Notes: generated by a model from the letters alone, not told the origin. Positions 1 to 5,607 are shown, counted from the first letter of the stretch. The stretch is 5,945 nt of DNA from Synechococcaceae bacterium WB4_1_0192 (GCA_009926195.1 RFPK01000125.1:1-5945), one strand, 5' to 3'. Made by a program: numbers and translations.

Positions 1-1
1 G

Positions 2-382
2 CGGGGTCGCTTCGGTGGCATCGTCGGCCGCGTCAGCCAGGTGCTGAGCCTGCCCGCCACGGAAGACGATGTCTCCACCACCACCGGCAACCCGCAGCTG
101 GCGCGGGAGCTCACCAAGAACGGCCCGGTGATGCGCGCCGAGATCGCCCTCGAGCGCGACCCCCGCAGCCTCGATGGCTACCGCTGGACCCTCTCCGGTG
201 GTAGCGGTGTGTTCCCCGTGCGCGAGGGCCTGACGATCGAGAGCCACGCCTATGTGGAATGGCGCAGTCCCCTCAGCTATGCCCTGCCCGGGTTGCGGGC
301 GCTCACGGGCGGCTACCGCAGCCTGGGGATCGATCGCCGCTGGAACCAACCCGATCTGCGCCAGCCCGGCATCCTGCCCTGA
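2..382 (+). CDS. NHLM-type bacteriocin system secretion protein (HlyD-like), C-terminal part
   Basis: The frame is open from the window edge, so only the last 126 residues are visible and the start lies outside. The visible part reads FGGIVGRVSQVLSLPAT, then a stretch with conserved-looking PVMRAEIALERD, a GYRWTL segment, a Gly-rich turn and a REGLTIESHAYVEWRSPLSYALPGLRAL tail region. This layout (GGxVGxVxxVxxLP, later GYxWt, then a final beta-strand ending in the SP-x5-LP motif) is what I recognise from the HlyD-like membrane fusion proteins of NHLM/NHLP peptide export systems, which work with peptidase-containing ABC transporters to export nitrile-hydratase-leader peptides. It would sit in the cytoplasmic membrane and reach into the periplasm. 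The N-terminal helix and the partner ABC genes would lie to the left. The stop overlaps the start of the next gene, implying translational coupling. A more general HlyD-family adaptor is the main alternative. Confidence 0.68.
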   Translation, partial: RGRFGGIVGRVSQVLSLPATEDDVSTTTGNPQLARELTKNGPVMRAEIALERDPRSLDGYRWTLSGGSGVFPVREGLTIESHAYVEWRSPLSYALPGLRALTGGYRSLGIDRRWNQPDLRQPGILP

Positions 383-573
383 TGGTCCTCAAACGTCTGC
401 CGATCCGTAACCCGCTGCTGCGCCAGGAGCTGCCCTGGCTGGTGGCCGAAGTGGTGCTGCTGCTGATCCTCTGCAACGCCAACCCGCCGGAACTGTGGTT
501 CTGGCTGGTGGTGCTGCTGGTGATCCTGGGATATCGGATCGAGCGCTGGTGGTCATCGCGGCCCCAGGGCTGA
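382..573 (+). CDS. Small two-helix membrane protein of unknown function (63 aa)
   Basis: The ATG overlaps the TGA of the upstream secretion protein (TGATG), which is why I chose this start over in-frame upstream codons lying inside that gene. The 63-residue product has a basic N-terminus (KRLPIRNPLLR), a first hydrophobic helix at about residues 17-31 (rich in Leu/Val), a short turn CNANPPEL, a second helix at about 38-51, and a basic, Trp-rich tail (RIERWW). Positive charges on both ends predict a membrane hairpin with both termini in the cytoplasm. I do not recognise a family. Coupling to the HlyD-like gene suggests an accessory role in the same export complex, but this is inference. It converges on the minus-strand ORF ending 33 bp downstream. 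Confidence 0.6.
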   Translation: MVLKRLPIRNPLLRQELPWLVAEVVLLLILCNANPPELWFWLVVLLVILGYRIERWWSSRPQG

Positions 574-584
574 CGTATCGATCG

Positions 585-601
585 GCCGGGGCCTGACCGG
601 C
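585..601. terminator. Candidate hairpin between convergent genes
   Basis: A 5-bp stem GCCGG / CCGGC with a 7-base loop (GGCCTGA) lies in the 33-bp gap between the plus-strand small membrane protein and the minus-strand ORF, where a shared bidirectional terminator would be expected. There is no T-run on either side, so it is only a weak candidate. Confidence 0.25.
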
Positions 602-606
602 GTCCC

Positions 607-1260
607 TCACCGCACCACGATCGCGGCCCACTGGCGCTCGCCATCGCAGATCGCCTGCAGCGCCTGTCGGCAGAGCACGAGCCGAGCGGCGATGCGCTCC
701 AGCCGATCGAGGGAAGCACCATTGGCGCTGCTGTCGTTGAGCTCCCGGGTGAGCTCCAGCCAGGTGAGCGGGGCCTGAAGCGGTGGCTGAGGGGGCCGGG
801 GCAGGCGCCGCTGCTGCCGCGACCCCGGCTCCAGGTGCTGTTTCCACAGCTCCAGCCGCTCCACCAGCTGCAGAAGCAGCTCCGCCTCGGCCCGGTGCAG
901 CCGCTCCACCAGGTCGGCATCGAGCGAGGCCGGTGGGCCATGGCGCTGCATGCCGCCGATGCTGGTGATCAGGCGCGAGGCCACGTCGTCGAGGTTGAGC
1001 ATCAACCGGTAGGCCGGATGGCGCTGCGGATTGCTGCCGAGCTCACCGGCCAGGCTGGGCCGCTGGCGTCGCAGGGCCAGCAGCTGCAGGCGCAGGGCCC
1101 GGATCCGGGCTGGCGTCAGCAGTCCGGAGCCTGGAGGCTGATCAATGGCCAGCTGGGGCTGCAGCTGTGCCGCCAGGGCCCTGAGGCTCTGCTGGAGCTG
1201 GCATAGCAGCTGATTGTAGCTGGTCAGGGCCGTGGCCAGGGCACGGCTTGGCCAGATCAG
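607..1260 (-). pseudogene. Probable 3' part of a FUSC-family transporter gene (cytoplasmic domain only)
   Basis: This is the non-RecO part of the hybrid ORF, about residues 61-277. In FUSC (fusaric-acid-resistance-like) proteins the last membrane helix ends in a LLWP-type motif and is followed by amphipathic helices; here IWPSRALATALTSYNQLL is followed by LRALAAQLQ, LRLQLLALRRQ, a YRLMLNLDDVASRLITSIGG segment and AELLLQLVERLELW. No membrane helix remains, so if this is FUSC the whole transmembrane half has been lost at the junction. The family assignment rests on pattern memory and is moderate only; an uncharacterised helical protein is the alternative. The stop at its left end looks natural because a convergent gene follows at short distance. 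Confidence 0.42.
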
Positions 1261-1440
1261 TCGCAGGCTGAGCAGGGCCAGCGGCACCGCCGCCGCCAGG
1301 GCGCTCTTCGGCTTGCGGGCGCCCGGGGCCGCCAGGCGGGTCAGCCCCTCGCCGGCGCTCAGCAGGGTGAGCAGCCGGTCGCTCTCCCCCAGGGGTGTGC
1401 TGCGCAGCACCAGCCCCTCCAGGCGCTGCTCGGGGCTCAT
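607..1440 (-). CDS. Hybrid ORF: RecO N-terminus joined to an unrelated helical (FUSC-like) C-terminus
   Basis: This 277-residue ORF starts at an ATG overlapping the deoC stop (ATGA). Residues 1 to about 58 are clearly the start of a cyanobacterial RecO (recombination mediator that loads RecA through an OB fold): RLEGLVLRSTPLGESDRLLT, then LTRLAAPGARKPKS and AAAVPLALL. From about residue 60 RecO similarity ends. The expected rest of the OB fold, the helical core and the Cys-containing C-terminal segment usual in cyanobacterial RecO are absent. Instead the sequence runs LRLIWPSRALATAL and continues as long Leu/Ala/Gln/Arg helices (about 70-130, 143-205) and a helical tail (225-277) ending AAIVVR. 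An (L)LWP motif followed by such helices resembles the cytoplasmic C-terminus of FUSC/aromatic-acid exporter proteins. The total length is close to a normal RecO, so annotation by length would miss this. A working RecO is unlikely. Confidence 0.7.
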   Translation of the reverse strand: MSPEQRLEGLVLRSTPLGESDRLLTLLSAGEGLTRLAAPGARKPKSALAAAVPLALLSLRLIWPSRALATALTSYNQLLCQLQQSLRALAAQLQPQLAIDQPPGSGLLTPARIRALRLQLLALRRQRPSLAGELGSNPQRHPAYRLMLNLDDVASRLITSIGGMQRHGPPASLDADLVERLHRAEAELLLQLVERLELWKQHLEPGSRQQRRLPRPPQPPLQAPLTWLELTRELNDSSANGASLDRLERIAARLVLCRQALQAICDGERQWAAIVVR

Positions 1441-2150
1441 GCCGGCTCCACTTCAGGCGGTTCCGGTTGGCGGCGCTCGGTCTCCGGGCCGCGGCGCAGG
1501 GCTTCGATCAGGCCAACGCCCCGGCTGGTGCCGAGCCGGCTGGCGCCGGCTTCCACCAGGGCGAGCGCCTGCTCCAGATCGGTGATGCCGCCCGCAGCCT
1601 TCACGGCGGCGCGGCCGCGGGCCAGCTGGCGCAGCTGCCGCACCTGCTCAACCGTGGCCCCCGGGCCGAAACCGCTGCCGGTCTTGAGCATCGTGGCCCC
1701 CACATCGATCGAGGCCTCCACCGCCAGGGCCAGCGCGTCCGCCCGGAGCCGGCCCACATCGAGGATCACCTTCACCGGCAGGCCCAGCTCCACGATCGGT
1801 GCCAGGTCGTTGCAGAAGCTGCGGCTATCGCCATCGGCGAGGGCGCCGAAATCCGGCACCACATCCAGTTCCTCTGCCCCGGCGGCCGCGGCCCATTCCG
1901 CTTCGGCCCGCTTGATCTCCGCCGGGATGACGCCGAAGGGAAACCCCACCACGCTGATCAGGCGCGGCCCGCGTCCGCCGCTGGCGCCGAGCCGTTCCCG
2001 CGCCGCCGGCAGCCAGCGGGAGCCCAGGCACACCCCGGCGAAGCCGAAATGGCGCGCCTGATCGCAGGCGCGCTGCACCGCCTCCAGCCCCTGGTGGGGA
2101 TCGAGCAGGGCGTGATCGATCAAGGGGGCCAGATCGGGTAGATCGCGCAC
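1437..2150 (-). CDS. deoC: Deoxyribose-phosphate aldolase (DeoC)
   Basis: The 237-residue product is a class I aldolase that cleaves 2-deoxyribose-5-phosphate to acetaldehyde and glyceraldehyde-3-phosphate in deoxynucleoside breakdown, in the cytoplasm. Visible landmarks are IDHALLDP near the start (residues 11-18; family IDHTLL.P), VVGFPFG (67-73), the ELDVVPDFGAL loop with catalytic Asp96, KVILDVG (127-133), the Schiff-base lysine Lys156 in LKTGSGFGP, the second catalytic lysine Lys184 in VKAAGGI, and the phosphate-binding GASRLGTSRGV (202-212). The GTG start is supported by the short distance to the IDH motif; no clear Shine-Dalgarno is seen. A Pro/Glu-rich tail (about 223-237) extends past the barrel. 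The gene lies 80 bp downstream of hpf on the same strand and overlaps the recO start by 4 bases, so the three probably share a transcript. All key residues are present. Confidence 0.93.
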   Translation of the reverse strand: MRDLPDLAPLIDHALLDPHQGLEAVQRACDQARHFGFAGVCLGSRWLPAARERLGASGGRGPRLISVVGFPFGVIPAEIKRAEAEWAAAAGAEELDVVPDFGALADGDSRSFCNDLAPIVELGLPVKVILDVGRLRADALALAVEASIDVGATMLKTGSGFGPGATVEQVRQLRQLARGRAAVKAAGGITDLEQALALVEAGASRLGTSRGVGLIEALRRGPETERRQPEPPEVEPA

Positions 2151-2161
2151 AGCGGACGGGG

Positions 2162-2176
2162 CCTGCCGGTGGCAGG
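2162..2176. other. Perfect 6-bp hairpin in the hpf-deoC gap
   Basis: CCTGCC - GGT - GGCAGG forms a perfect inverted repeat with a 3-base loop in the 80-bp gap between the hpf stop and the deoC start, close to the deoC start. On the minus strand no T-run follows, so it is not a classical terminator. It could be an RNA-processing or attenuation structure, or chance in GC-rich DNA. Confidence 0.3.
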
Positions 2177-2230
2177 GGGATGGGGCTGTCGATTGTGAGC
2201 GGCCGGTGTGAGCGCCGGGCCGCCCCTCAC

Positions 2231-2818
2231 TCAGCCCCGGCCCTGGATCACGCCGAAGCCGCCGTGGTTGCGCCGGTACACCACCTGCAGTTCGCCGCTG
2301 GCGGAGTCACGGAATAGATAGAAGTCGTGGTCGATCAGCTCCAGCTGGTGCAGGGCCTCGTCGAGGCTCATCGGCGGCATCGCGAAGTACTTGCGGCGCA
2401 CCCCCGGGCTGGGCAGGGCCGCCTCCTTGCCATCCAGCAGGGAGCCGCTCACGGCATCCTCGCCGGCCAGCTCGGCCAGGCTGGGGGTATGGCTGGCGTG
2501 GTGCCCGGGGCTGTGGTGGTGGTCGCCGTGGCGATCCTTGTAGCGGCGCAGCTGGCGGCTCAGCTTGCCGGCCACCAGATCGATGCTGGCGTAGAGGTTC
2601 TCGCTGCGCTCCTGGGCCCGGATCACGGTGCCGTTGGCGAACACGGTGACCTCGGCCGTCTGCTGCGGCACCCGCGGGTTGCGGGCCACCGAGAGATGCA
2701 CATCCGCCTCCTTCACCAGACCGTCGAAGTGGCCGATGGCCCGGCTGAGCTTCTCTTCGGTGTAGTCGCGGATCGCTGGAGTGACCTCCAGGTTGCGGCC
2801 GTGGATCAACAGCTTCAT
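2231..2818 (-). CDS. hpf: Long-form ribosome hibernation promoting factor (HPF / LrtA)
   Basis: The 195-residue product begins MKLLIHGRNLEVTPAIRDY and carries an N-terminal S30AE domain (about 1-95; EEKLSRAIGHFDG, VHLSVARNP, AEVTVFANGTVIRAQE, LYASIDLVAGKLSRQLRRYK). This domain binds the small ribosomal subunit at the decoding region. A linker follows, with seven His in residues 97-110. The conserved C-terminal dimerisation domain is at about 140-192 (VRRKYFAMPPMSLDEALHQL, DFYLFRD, VVYRRNHGGFGVI). Long HPF dimerises 70S ribosomes into inactive 100S particles; the cyanobacterial form is known as the light-repressed transcript protein LrtA. The open frame runs on upstream, but the start at 2818 is fixed by an AGGAG seven bases before the ATG and by family length. 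It is divergent from lipB across 48 bp. Confidence 0.93.
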   Translation of the reverse strand: MKLLIHGRNLEVTPAIRDYTEEKLSRAIGHFDGLVKEADVHLSVARNPRVPQQTAEVTVFANGTVIRAQERSENLYASIDLVAGKLSRQLRRYKDRHGDHHHSPGHHASHTPSLAELAGEDAVSGSLLDGKEAALPSPGVRRKYFAMPPMSLDEALHQLELIDHDFYLFRDSASGELQVVYRRNHGGFGVIQGRG

Positions 2819-2825
2819 CCCGTGG

Positions 2826-2830
2826 CTCCT
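2826..2830 (-). promoter_or_regulatory. Ribosome binding site of hpf (AGGAG)
   Basis: On the minus strand AGGAG is followed by seven bases (CCACGGG) and the ATG at 2818. It is a near-consensus Shine-Dalgarno and decides the start of hpf over the in-frame extension that runs back into lipB. Confidence 0.75.
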
Positions 2831-2850
2831 GAGGCGGTGGGGATCACCAG

Positions 2851-2856
2851 ACGCTA
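2851..2856 (-). promoter_or_regulatory. Possible -10 element for hpf
   Basis: The minus strand reads TAGCGT here, fitting the loose TANNNT pattern, about 33 bases before the hpf start. A TGGCTG lies 17 bases further upstream but is a poor -35. The divergent gap is only 48 bp, so an hpf promoter must lie in or near it; the exact site is a guess. Confidence 0.22.
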
Positions 2857-2859
2857 GGA
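2856..2859 (+). promoter_or_regulatory. Ribosome binding site supporting a GTG start for lipB
   Basis: AGGA stands seven bases before the GTG at 2867. No ATG fits the LipB N-terminus here, so this site supports GTG as the start codon. Confidence 0.5.
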
Positions 2860-2866
2860 ACGGGGC

Positions 2867-3172
2867 GTGATTCCAGCCACCGGCGACGCAATCTGTTTCC
2901 AAGCGGCGGCGCCGGTGCCGTTCCCGCTCGCCTGGGCCTGGCAGCGGCAGCTGCAGGAACGGCTTCTGGCGGATCCGAGCGGGCCTGAGGCCCTGCTCGT
3001 GCTTGAACACGAGCCCTGCTACACCCTCGGCCGCGGTGCTGATCCGGCCTTCCTTGGCTTTGATCCCGCCGATCCACCGGCGCCGCTGCACCGCATCGAC
3101 CGCGGCGGCGAGGTGACCCACCACTGCCCCGGCCAGCTGGTGCTCTACCCGGTGCTCAACCTGCAGCGCCAT
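2867..3172 (+). pseudogene. lipB: lipB (octanoyltransferase), 5' part only
   Basis: The first ~102 residues of the long hybrid ORF are the N-terminal half of LipB, which moves octanoyl groups from acyl carrier protein to lipoyl domains. Clear features are FPLAWAWQRQLQERLL, VLEHEPCYTLGRGAD (residues 46-59), the RIDRGGEVTHHCPGQLVLYP segment (76-95; family RGG.VTyH.PGQ, including the conserved His) and NLQRH. After His102 the forward frame stops resembling LipB. The catalytic Lys region (family K-[IV]-[AC]-[SA]-[IL]-G) is missing altogether, and the catalytic Cys region is present only on the opposite strand immediately downstream. A complete LipB has about 210-230 residues, so this is roughly half. 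As written it cannot be active. An unrearranged lipB next to hpf and fadD would be normal for picocyanobacteria. Confidence 0.85.
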
Positions 3173-4948
3173 GGGCACAGACGACCCACCGGCCGATCGC
3201 GAATGCCGCAGGGCACCACCCGGGCGAAGCCGGCCAGATCCGCCTCCACGTTCAGGGCCAGCCCGTGCTGGCTCCTGGCTGACCAGGCGCTGATGCGCCT
3301 CGGAGCCGCCGATGCGGTGCGCGGCAGCAGTGCTCCGGCCGAGGAGCTGCGCTACATCGCCGGCGATTGCGGCGCCATCGCCCTGGTGCTCGAATCGGCG
3401 GGGCTGTTGAACCAGCTGCAGCCGTCAGCCGAGCTGCTGTCTCGGTTGCGGGCGGTGGTGCTGCTGCAGGGGGAGGCCGATGCCACGGCTGCCGCCCTGC
3501 CGGCTGGCCTCCCCTGCCTCAGCTGGGAGCAGCTGCTGGAGCGCGGGGGCGCTGCTCCTGCCCCCGCCTGGCCGCCCGGCGATCCCGCCCGCCTGGCCAC
3601 GGTGCTCTACACCTCCGGCACCACGGGGCAGCCCAAGGGTGTGCCGCTCAGCCACGCCAACCTGCTCCACCAGCTGCGCAACCTGGGGGTGGCGGTGGCG
3701 CCGCAGCCTGGCGATGCGGTGCTGAGCGTGTTGCCGATCTGGCACGCCTATGAGCGCAGCGCCGAGTATTTCCTGCTGTCCTGCGGTTGCACGCAGACCT
3801 ACACCAACCTCAAGCAGCTGCGGCCCGATCTGCAGCGGGTGCGGCCCCAGTACCTGATCAGCGTGCCGCGGCTGTGGGAAGCGCTGCTAAGCGGTTTCGA
3901 GGATGCCCTGGCCGCGATGCCGCCAGCCCGCCGGCGGCTGCTGCGCTCCGCTCTCGCCCTGAGCCGCTTCCATCGGCTGCAGCGCCGGATCGCCGCCGAT
4001 CTCACCCTCGCCCATCAGCCGCTGCAGCGGCGGACCCTGGCGGCGCTGGGTGCGGCCATCAGCTGGCCCCTCGATGCCGTCGCGGCGAAGCTGTTCTGGC
4101 CCAAGGTGCGCCAGCAGCTGATCGGCGGTCGCCTGCGCACCGCCATCAGTGGCGGCGGCGCTCTGGCGAGTCATGTGGACGCGTTCTTCGAGGCGATCGG
4201 GATTGAGCTGCTGGTGGGCTACGGCCTCACCGAGACCAGCCCGGTGCTCACCTGCCGGCGCCGTTGGCGCAATCGCCGCGGCAGCGCCGGCCAGCCCCTG
4301 CCCGGCACGGAGCTGCGGATCGTCGATCCCGACAGCGGAGCCGTCGTGGCGATCGGCGAGCGCGGCAAGGTGCTGGCCCGCGGCCCGCAGGTGATGGCCG
4401 GCTACCTCGGCAAGCCGGAGGCCAGCGCCAAAGTGCTCGATCGCGAGGGCTGGTTCGACACCGGCGACCTGGGCCATCTGCTGGCCGACGGCACCCTGGT
4501 GCTCACCGGCCGCGCCAAGGACACGATCGTGCTCAGCAGCGGCGAGAACATCGAGCCGGGGCCGCTGGAGGAGTGTCTGGTGGCCTGCAGCCTGGTGGAG
4601 CAGGTGATGCTCGTGGGGCAGGACCGCAAGGCCCTCGCCGCCCTGGTGGTGCCCCGTGCCGAGGCCCTGGCGGCCTATGCGGCGGAGCAGGGGTTCACGC
4701 CGGCGACCACCTGGCCGGATGGCTCTCCTGCCGGTGCCGATGCGGCGCTGCTCAAGCTCCTCACCGGTCGCCTCAACCGCCGCCTGCAGGCGCGGGTCGG
4801 TGCCCGGGCCGATGAGCGCCTGGCGGGGGTGGCCCTGGTGGCCCCGTTCACGATCGACAACGGCCTGCTCACCCAGACCCTGAAGCAGAAGCGGGATCGC
4901 ATCACCGCACGGGATGCCGCCGCGATCGAGGCCATCTACGGCCGTTGA
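2867..4948 (+). CDS. Hybrid ORF; residues ~134-693 are a 5'-truncated long-chain acyl-CoA synthetase (AMP-binding)
   Basis: From about residue 134 (SPCWLLADQALMRLGAADAVRGSSAP) to the stop, the 693-codon ORF is a long-chain fatty-acid-CoA ligase, which adenylates a fatty acid and transfers it to CoA (or, in cyanobacteria, recycles fatty acids to ACP). Adenylation motifs are intact: phosphate loop YTSGTTGQPKG (248-258), LPIWHAYERSAEY (289-301), ISGGGALASHVDAFFEAIG (427-445), YGLTETSP (452-459), WFDTGDLG (529-536), TGRAKDTIVLSSGENIEP (547-564), and the C-terminal lysine region TQTLKQKRDRI (669-679). About 560 residues remain of the usual ~640-660, so roughly the first 80-100 are lost and replaced by lipB sequence and an inverted lipB fragment. 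The gene's own start and ribosome site are gone. Known neighbours follow normally: ylqD, then pdhC. Catalytic motifs survive, but the missing N-terminal subdomain makes activity doubtful. Confidence 0.88.
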   Translation: MIPATGDAICFQAAAPVPFPLAWAWQRQLQERLLADPSGPEALLVLEHEPCYTLGRGADPAFLGFDPADPPAPLHRIDRGGEVTHHCPGQLVLYPVLNLQRHGHRRPTGRSRMPQGTTRAKPARSASTFRASPCWLLADQALMRLGAADAVRGSSAPAEELRYIAGDCGAIALVLESAGLLNQLQPSAELLSRLRAVVLLQGEADATAAALPAGLPCLSWEQLLERGGAAPAPAWPPGDPARLATVLYTSGTTGQPKGVPLSHANLLHQLRNLGVAVAPQPGDAVLSVLPIWHAYERSAEYFLLSCGCTQTYTNLKQLRPDLQRVRPQYLISVPRLWEALLSGFEDALAAMPPARRRLLRSALALSRFHRLQRRIAADLTLAHQPLQRRTLAALGAAISWPLDAVAAKLFWPKVRQQLIGGRLRTAISGGGALASHVDAFFEAIGIELLVGYGLTETSPVLTCRRRWRNRRGSAGQPLPGTELRIVDPDSGAVVAIGERGKVLARGPQVMAGYLGKPEASAKVLDREGWFDTGDLGHLLADGTLVLTGRAKDTIVLSSGENIEPGPLEECLVACSLVEQVMLVGQDRKALAALVVPRAEALAAYAAEQGFTPATTWPDGSPAGADAALLKLLTGRLNRRLQARVGARADERLAGVALVAPFTIDNGLLTQTLKQKRDRITARDAAAIEAIYGR
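3169..3270 (-). pseudogene. lipB: Inverted fragment of lipB carrying the active-site cysteine
   Basis: Read on the minus strand from 3270, this stretch encodes QHGLALNVEADLAGF, then ARVVPCGIRDRPVGRLCPW. It aligns without gaps to the C-terminal part of LipB (E. coli: HGLALNVNMDLSPF, then LRINPCGYAG...W). The catalytic cysteine is the TGC read from 3210 to 3208. In the forward frame the same bases give low-complexity, basic sequence (RRPTGRSRMPQGTTRAKPARS) unlike anything expected in LipB or an acyl-CoA synthetase. So this is a ~100-bp piece of lipB in reverse orientation between the lipB 5' half and the truncated fadD. Between the two lipB pieces about 55 residues (~160 bp), including the catalytic Lys, are absent, as is the lipB 3' end. 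Confidence 0.88.
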
Positions 4949-5081
4949 GTCGCTGAGGGCGTGAGGGCGACCGGCCCCGGTGCCTGGTCGTGGCGCCTGA
5001 CCTGGGCCGGAAACCCGCCCCGCTCTCGCGTTGCCCCGGCGCTGCCGTCCTGTCAACCTGCGGCCGAATCCCGTCCCGCCC

Positions 5082-5519
5082 ATGGCCGACAGCCTCACGA
5101 TCAAGCGCTCGATCACCGTGCGGGCCGTGGTCACGCCCCGCTGGAAGGAAGACGCCGAGCGCGAGCTCAGCAACGCCATCGCCGGCTCCGATGCCCAGCT
5201 GGCCCAGCTGGAGCAGGAAGGTCAGCAGTTGGTGGAGGCGATCCGCAGCCAGAGCGCCAATCCGCTCGATCCGCGCGTGCAGGAGCAGGTGGCCTCGGTG
5301 CAGGAGCAGGTGGCCGCCAAGCGGGCCGAGCTTGAGGAGCAGAAGCGCCAGCTGCTGGAGCAGCAGCGTCAGGTGCGCGACCTGGAGATGGAGACGATCG
5401 TCGAGCAGGGCCAGCTGGAGAGCTTCACCGATGTGCGGGTGGGCGACAACCTGGTGGAGAAGCTGCAGGTGGCGCTGCTGGTGCGCGATGGCGTGATCGA
5501 GGCCATCGAAGCGGCCTGA
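5082..5519 (+). CDS. YlqD-family coiled-coil protein
   Basis: The 145-residue product matches the YlqD family as found across cyanobacteria, whose function is unknown. An N-terminal strand SLTIKRSITVRAVVTPRWKE (4-23) is followed by a long charged helix (about 23-110) rich in Gln and Glu that should form a coiled coil, and then a C-terminal beta segment (GQLESFTDVRVGDNLVEKL, 110-128; VALLVRDGVIEAI, 130-142). There is no signal peptide or membrane helix, so it should be cytosolic. I chose the ATG at 5082 because the family motif begins a few residues later; no clear Shine-Dalgarno precedes it. It follows the acyl-CoA synthetase by 133 bp, a gap in which I see no strong terminator. Confidence 0.85.
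   Translation: MADSLTIKRSITVRAVVTPRWKEDAERELSNAIAGSDAQLAQLEQEGQQLVEAIRSQSANPLDPRVQEQVASVQEQVAAKRAELEEQKRQLLEQQRQVRDLEMETIVEQGQLESFTDVRVGDNLVEKLQVALLVRDGVIEAIEAA
5277..5315 (+). repeat. Tandem heptad repeat inside ylqD
   Basis: The 18-mer GTGCAGGAGCAGGTGGCC occurs twice with a 3-base spacer (5277-5294 and 5298-5315), a 21-bp period. This gives VQEQVA-S-VQEQVA at residues 66-78, an exact one-heptad step of the coiled coil. A recent heptad duplication is likely. Confidence 0.75.
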
Positions 5520-5552
5520 TCGCCTCCCCGTCCCTCGGCAGGTCAGCCTGAG

Positions 5553-5577
5553 CACTGCCGTTGCGGCAGCAGTGTTT
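5553..5577 (+). terminator. Candidate terminator hairpin after ylqD
   Basis: CTGCCG - TTG - CGGCAG (5555-5569) is a perfect 6-bp stem about 35 bases after the ylqD stop. An alternative longer pairing uses CACTG (5553-5557) with CAGTG (5570-5574). A short TTT follows at 5575-5577. The T-run is poor, so termination is possible but not assured. Confidence 0.38.
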
Positions 5578-5607
5578 GGCGGCGTCCTGCCCGAGCCCGC
5601 CGGGCCC

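Noticed and set aside
303..941. Minus-strand open frame across the small membrane protein and the recO hybrid
   Set aside because: The translation is Ser/Arg/Trp-rich low-complexity sequence typical of a shadow frame and conflicts with two better genes.
1395..2141. 248-codon plus-strand open frame across deoC
   Set aside because: It is antisense to a well-supported DeoC with all catalytic residues and shows no domain pattern of its own.
2819..3178. Upstream in-frame extension of hpf into lipB
   Set aside because: The extension has no HPF similarity, the ATG at 2818 has an excellent AGGAG, and the extended region is antisense to clear LipB sequence.
2867..4948. A genuine natural LipB-acyl-CoA synthetase fusion enzyme
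   Set aside because: The middle segment is LipB in the wrong orientation, and key parts of both enzymes are missing, so this is a rearrangement and not a designed fusion.
4949..5081. Terminator after the acyl-CoA synthetase
   Set aside because: Only very short GC-rich pairings such as ACCGG/CCGGT with a 2-base loop are present and no T-run follows.
3887..5179. 430-codon open frame antisense to the acyl-CoA synthetase
   Set aside because: It lies opposite strong adenylation motifs, its translation is His/Gln/Arg/Gly-rich with no recognisable domain, and it is a by-product of high-GC codon use.
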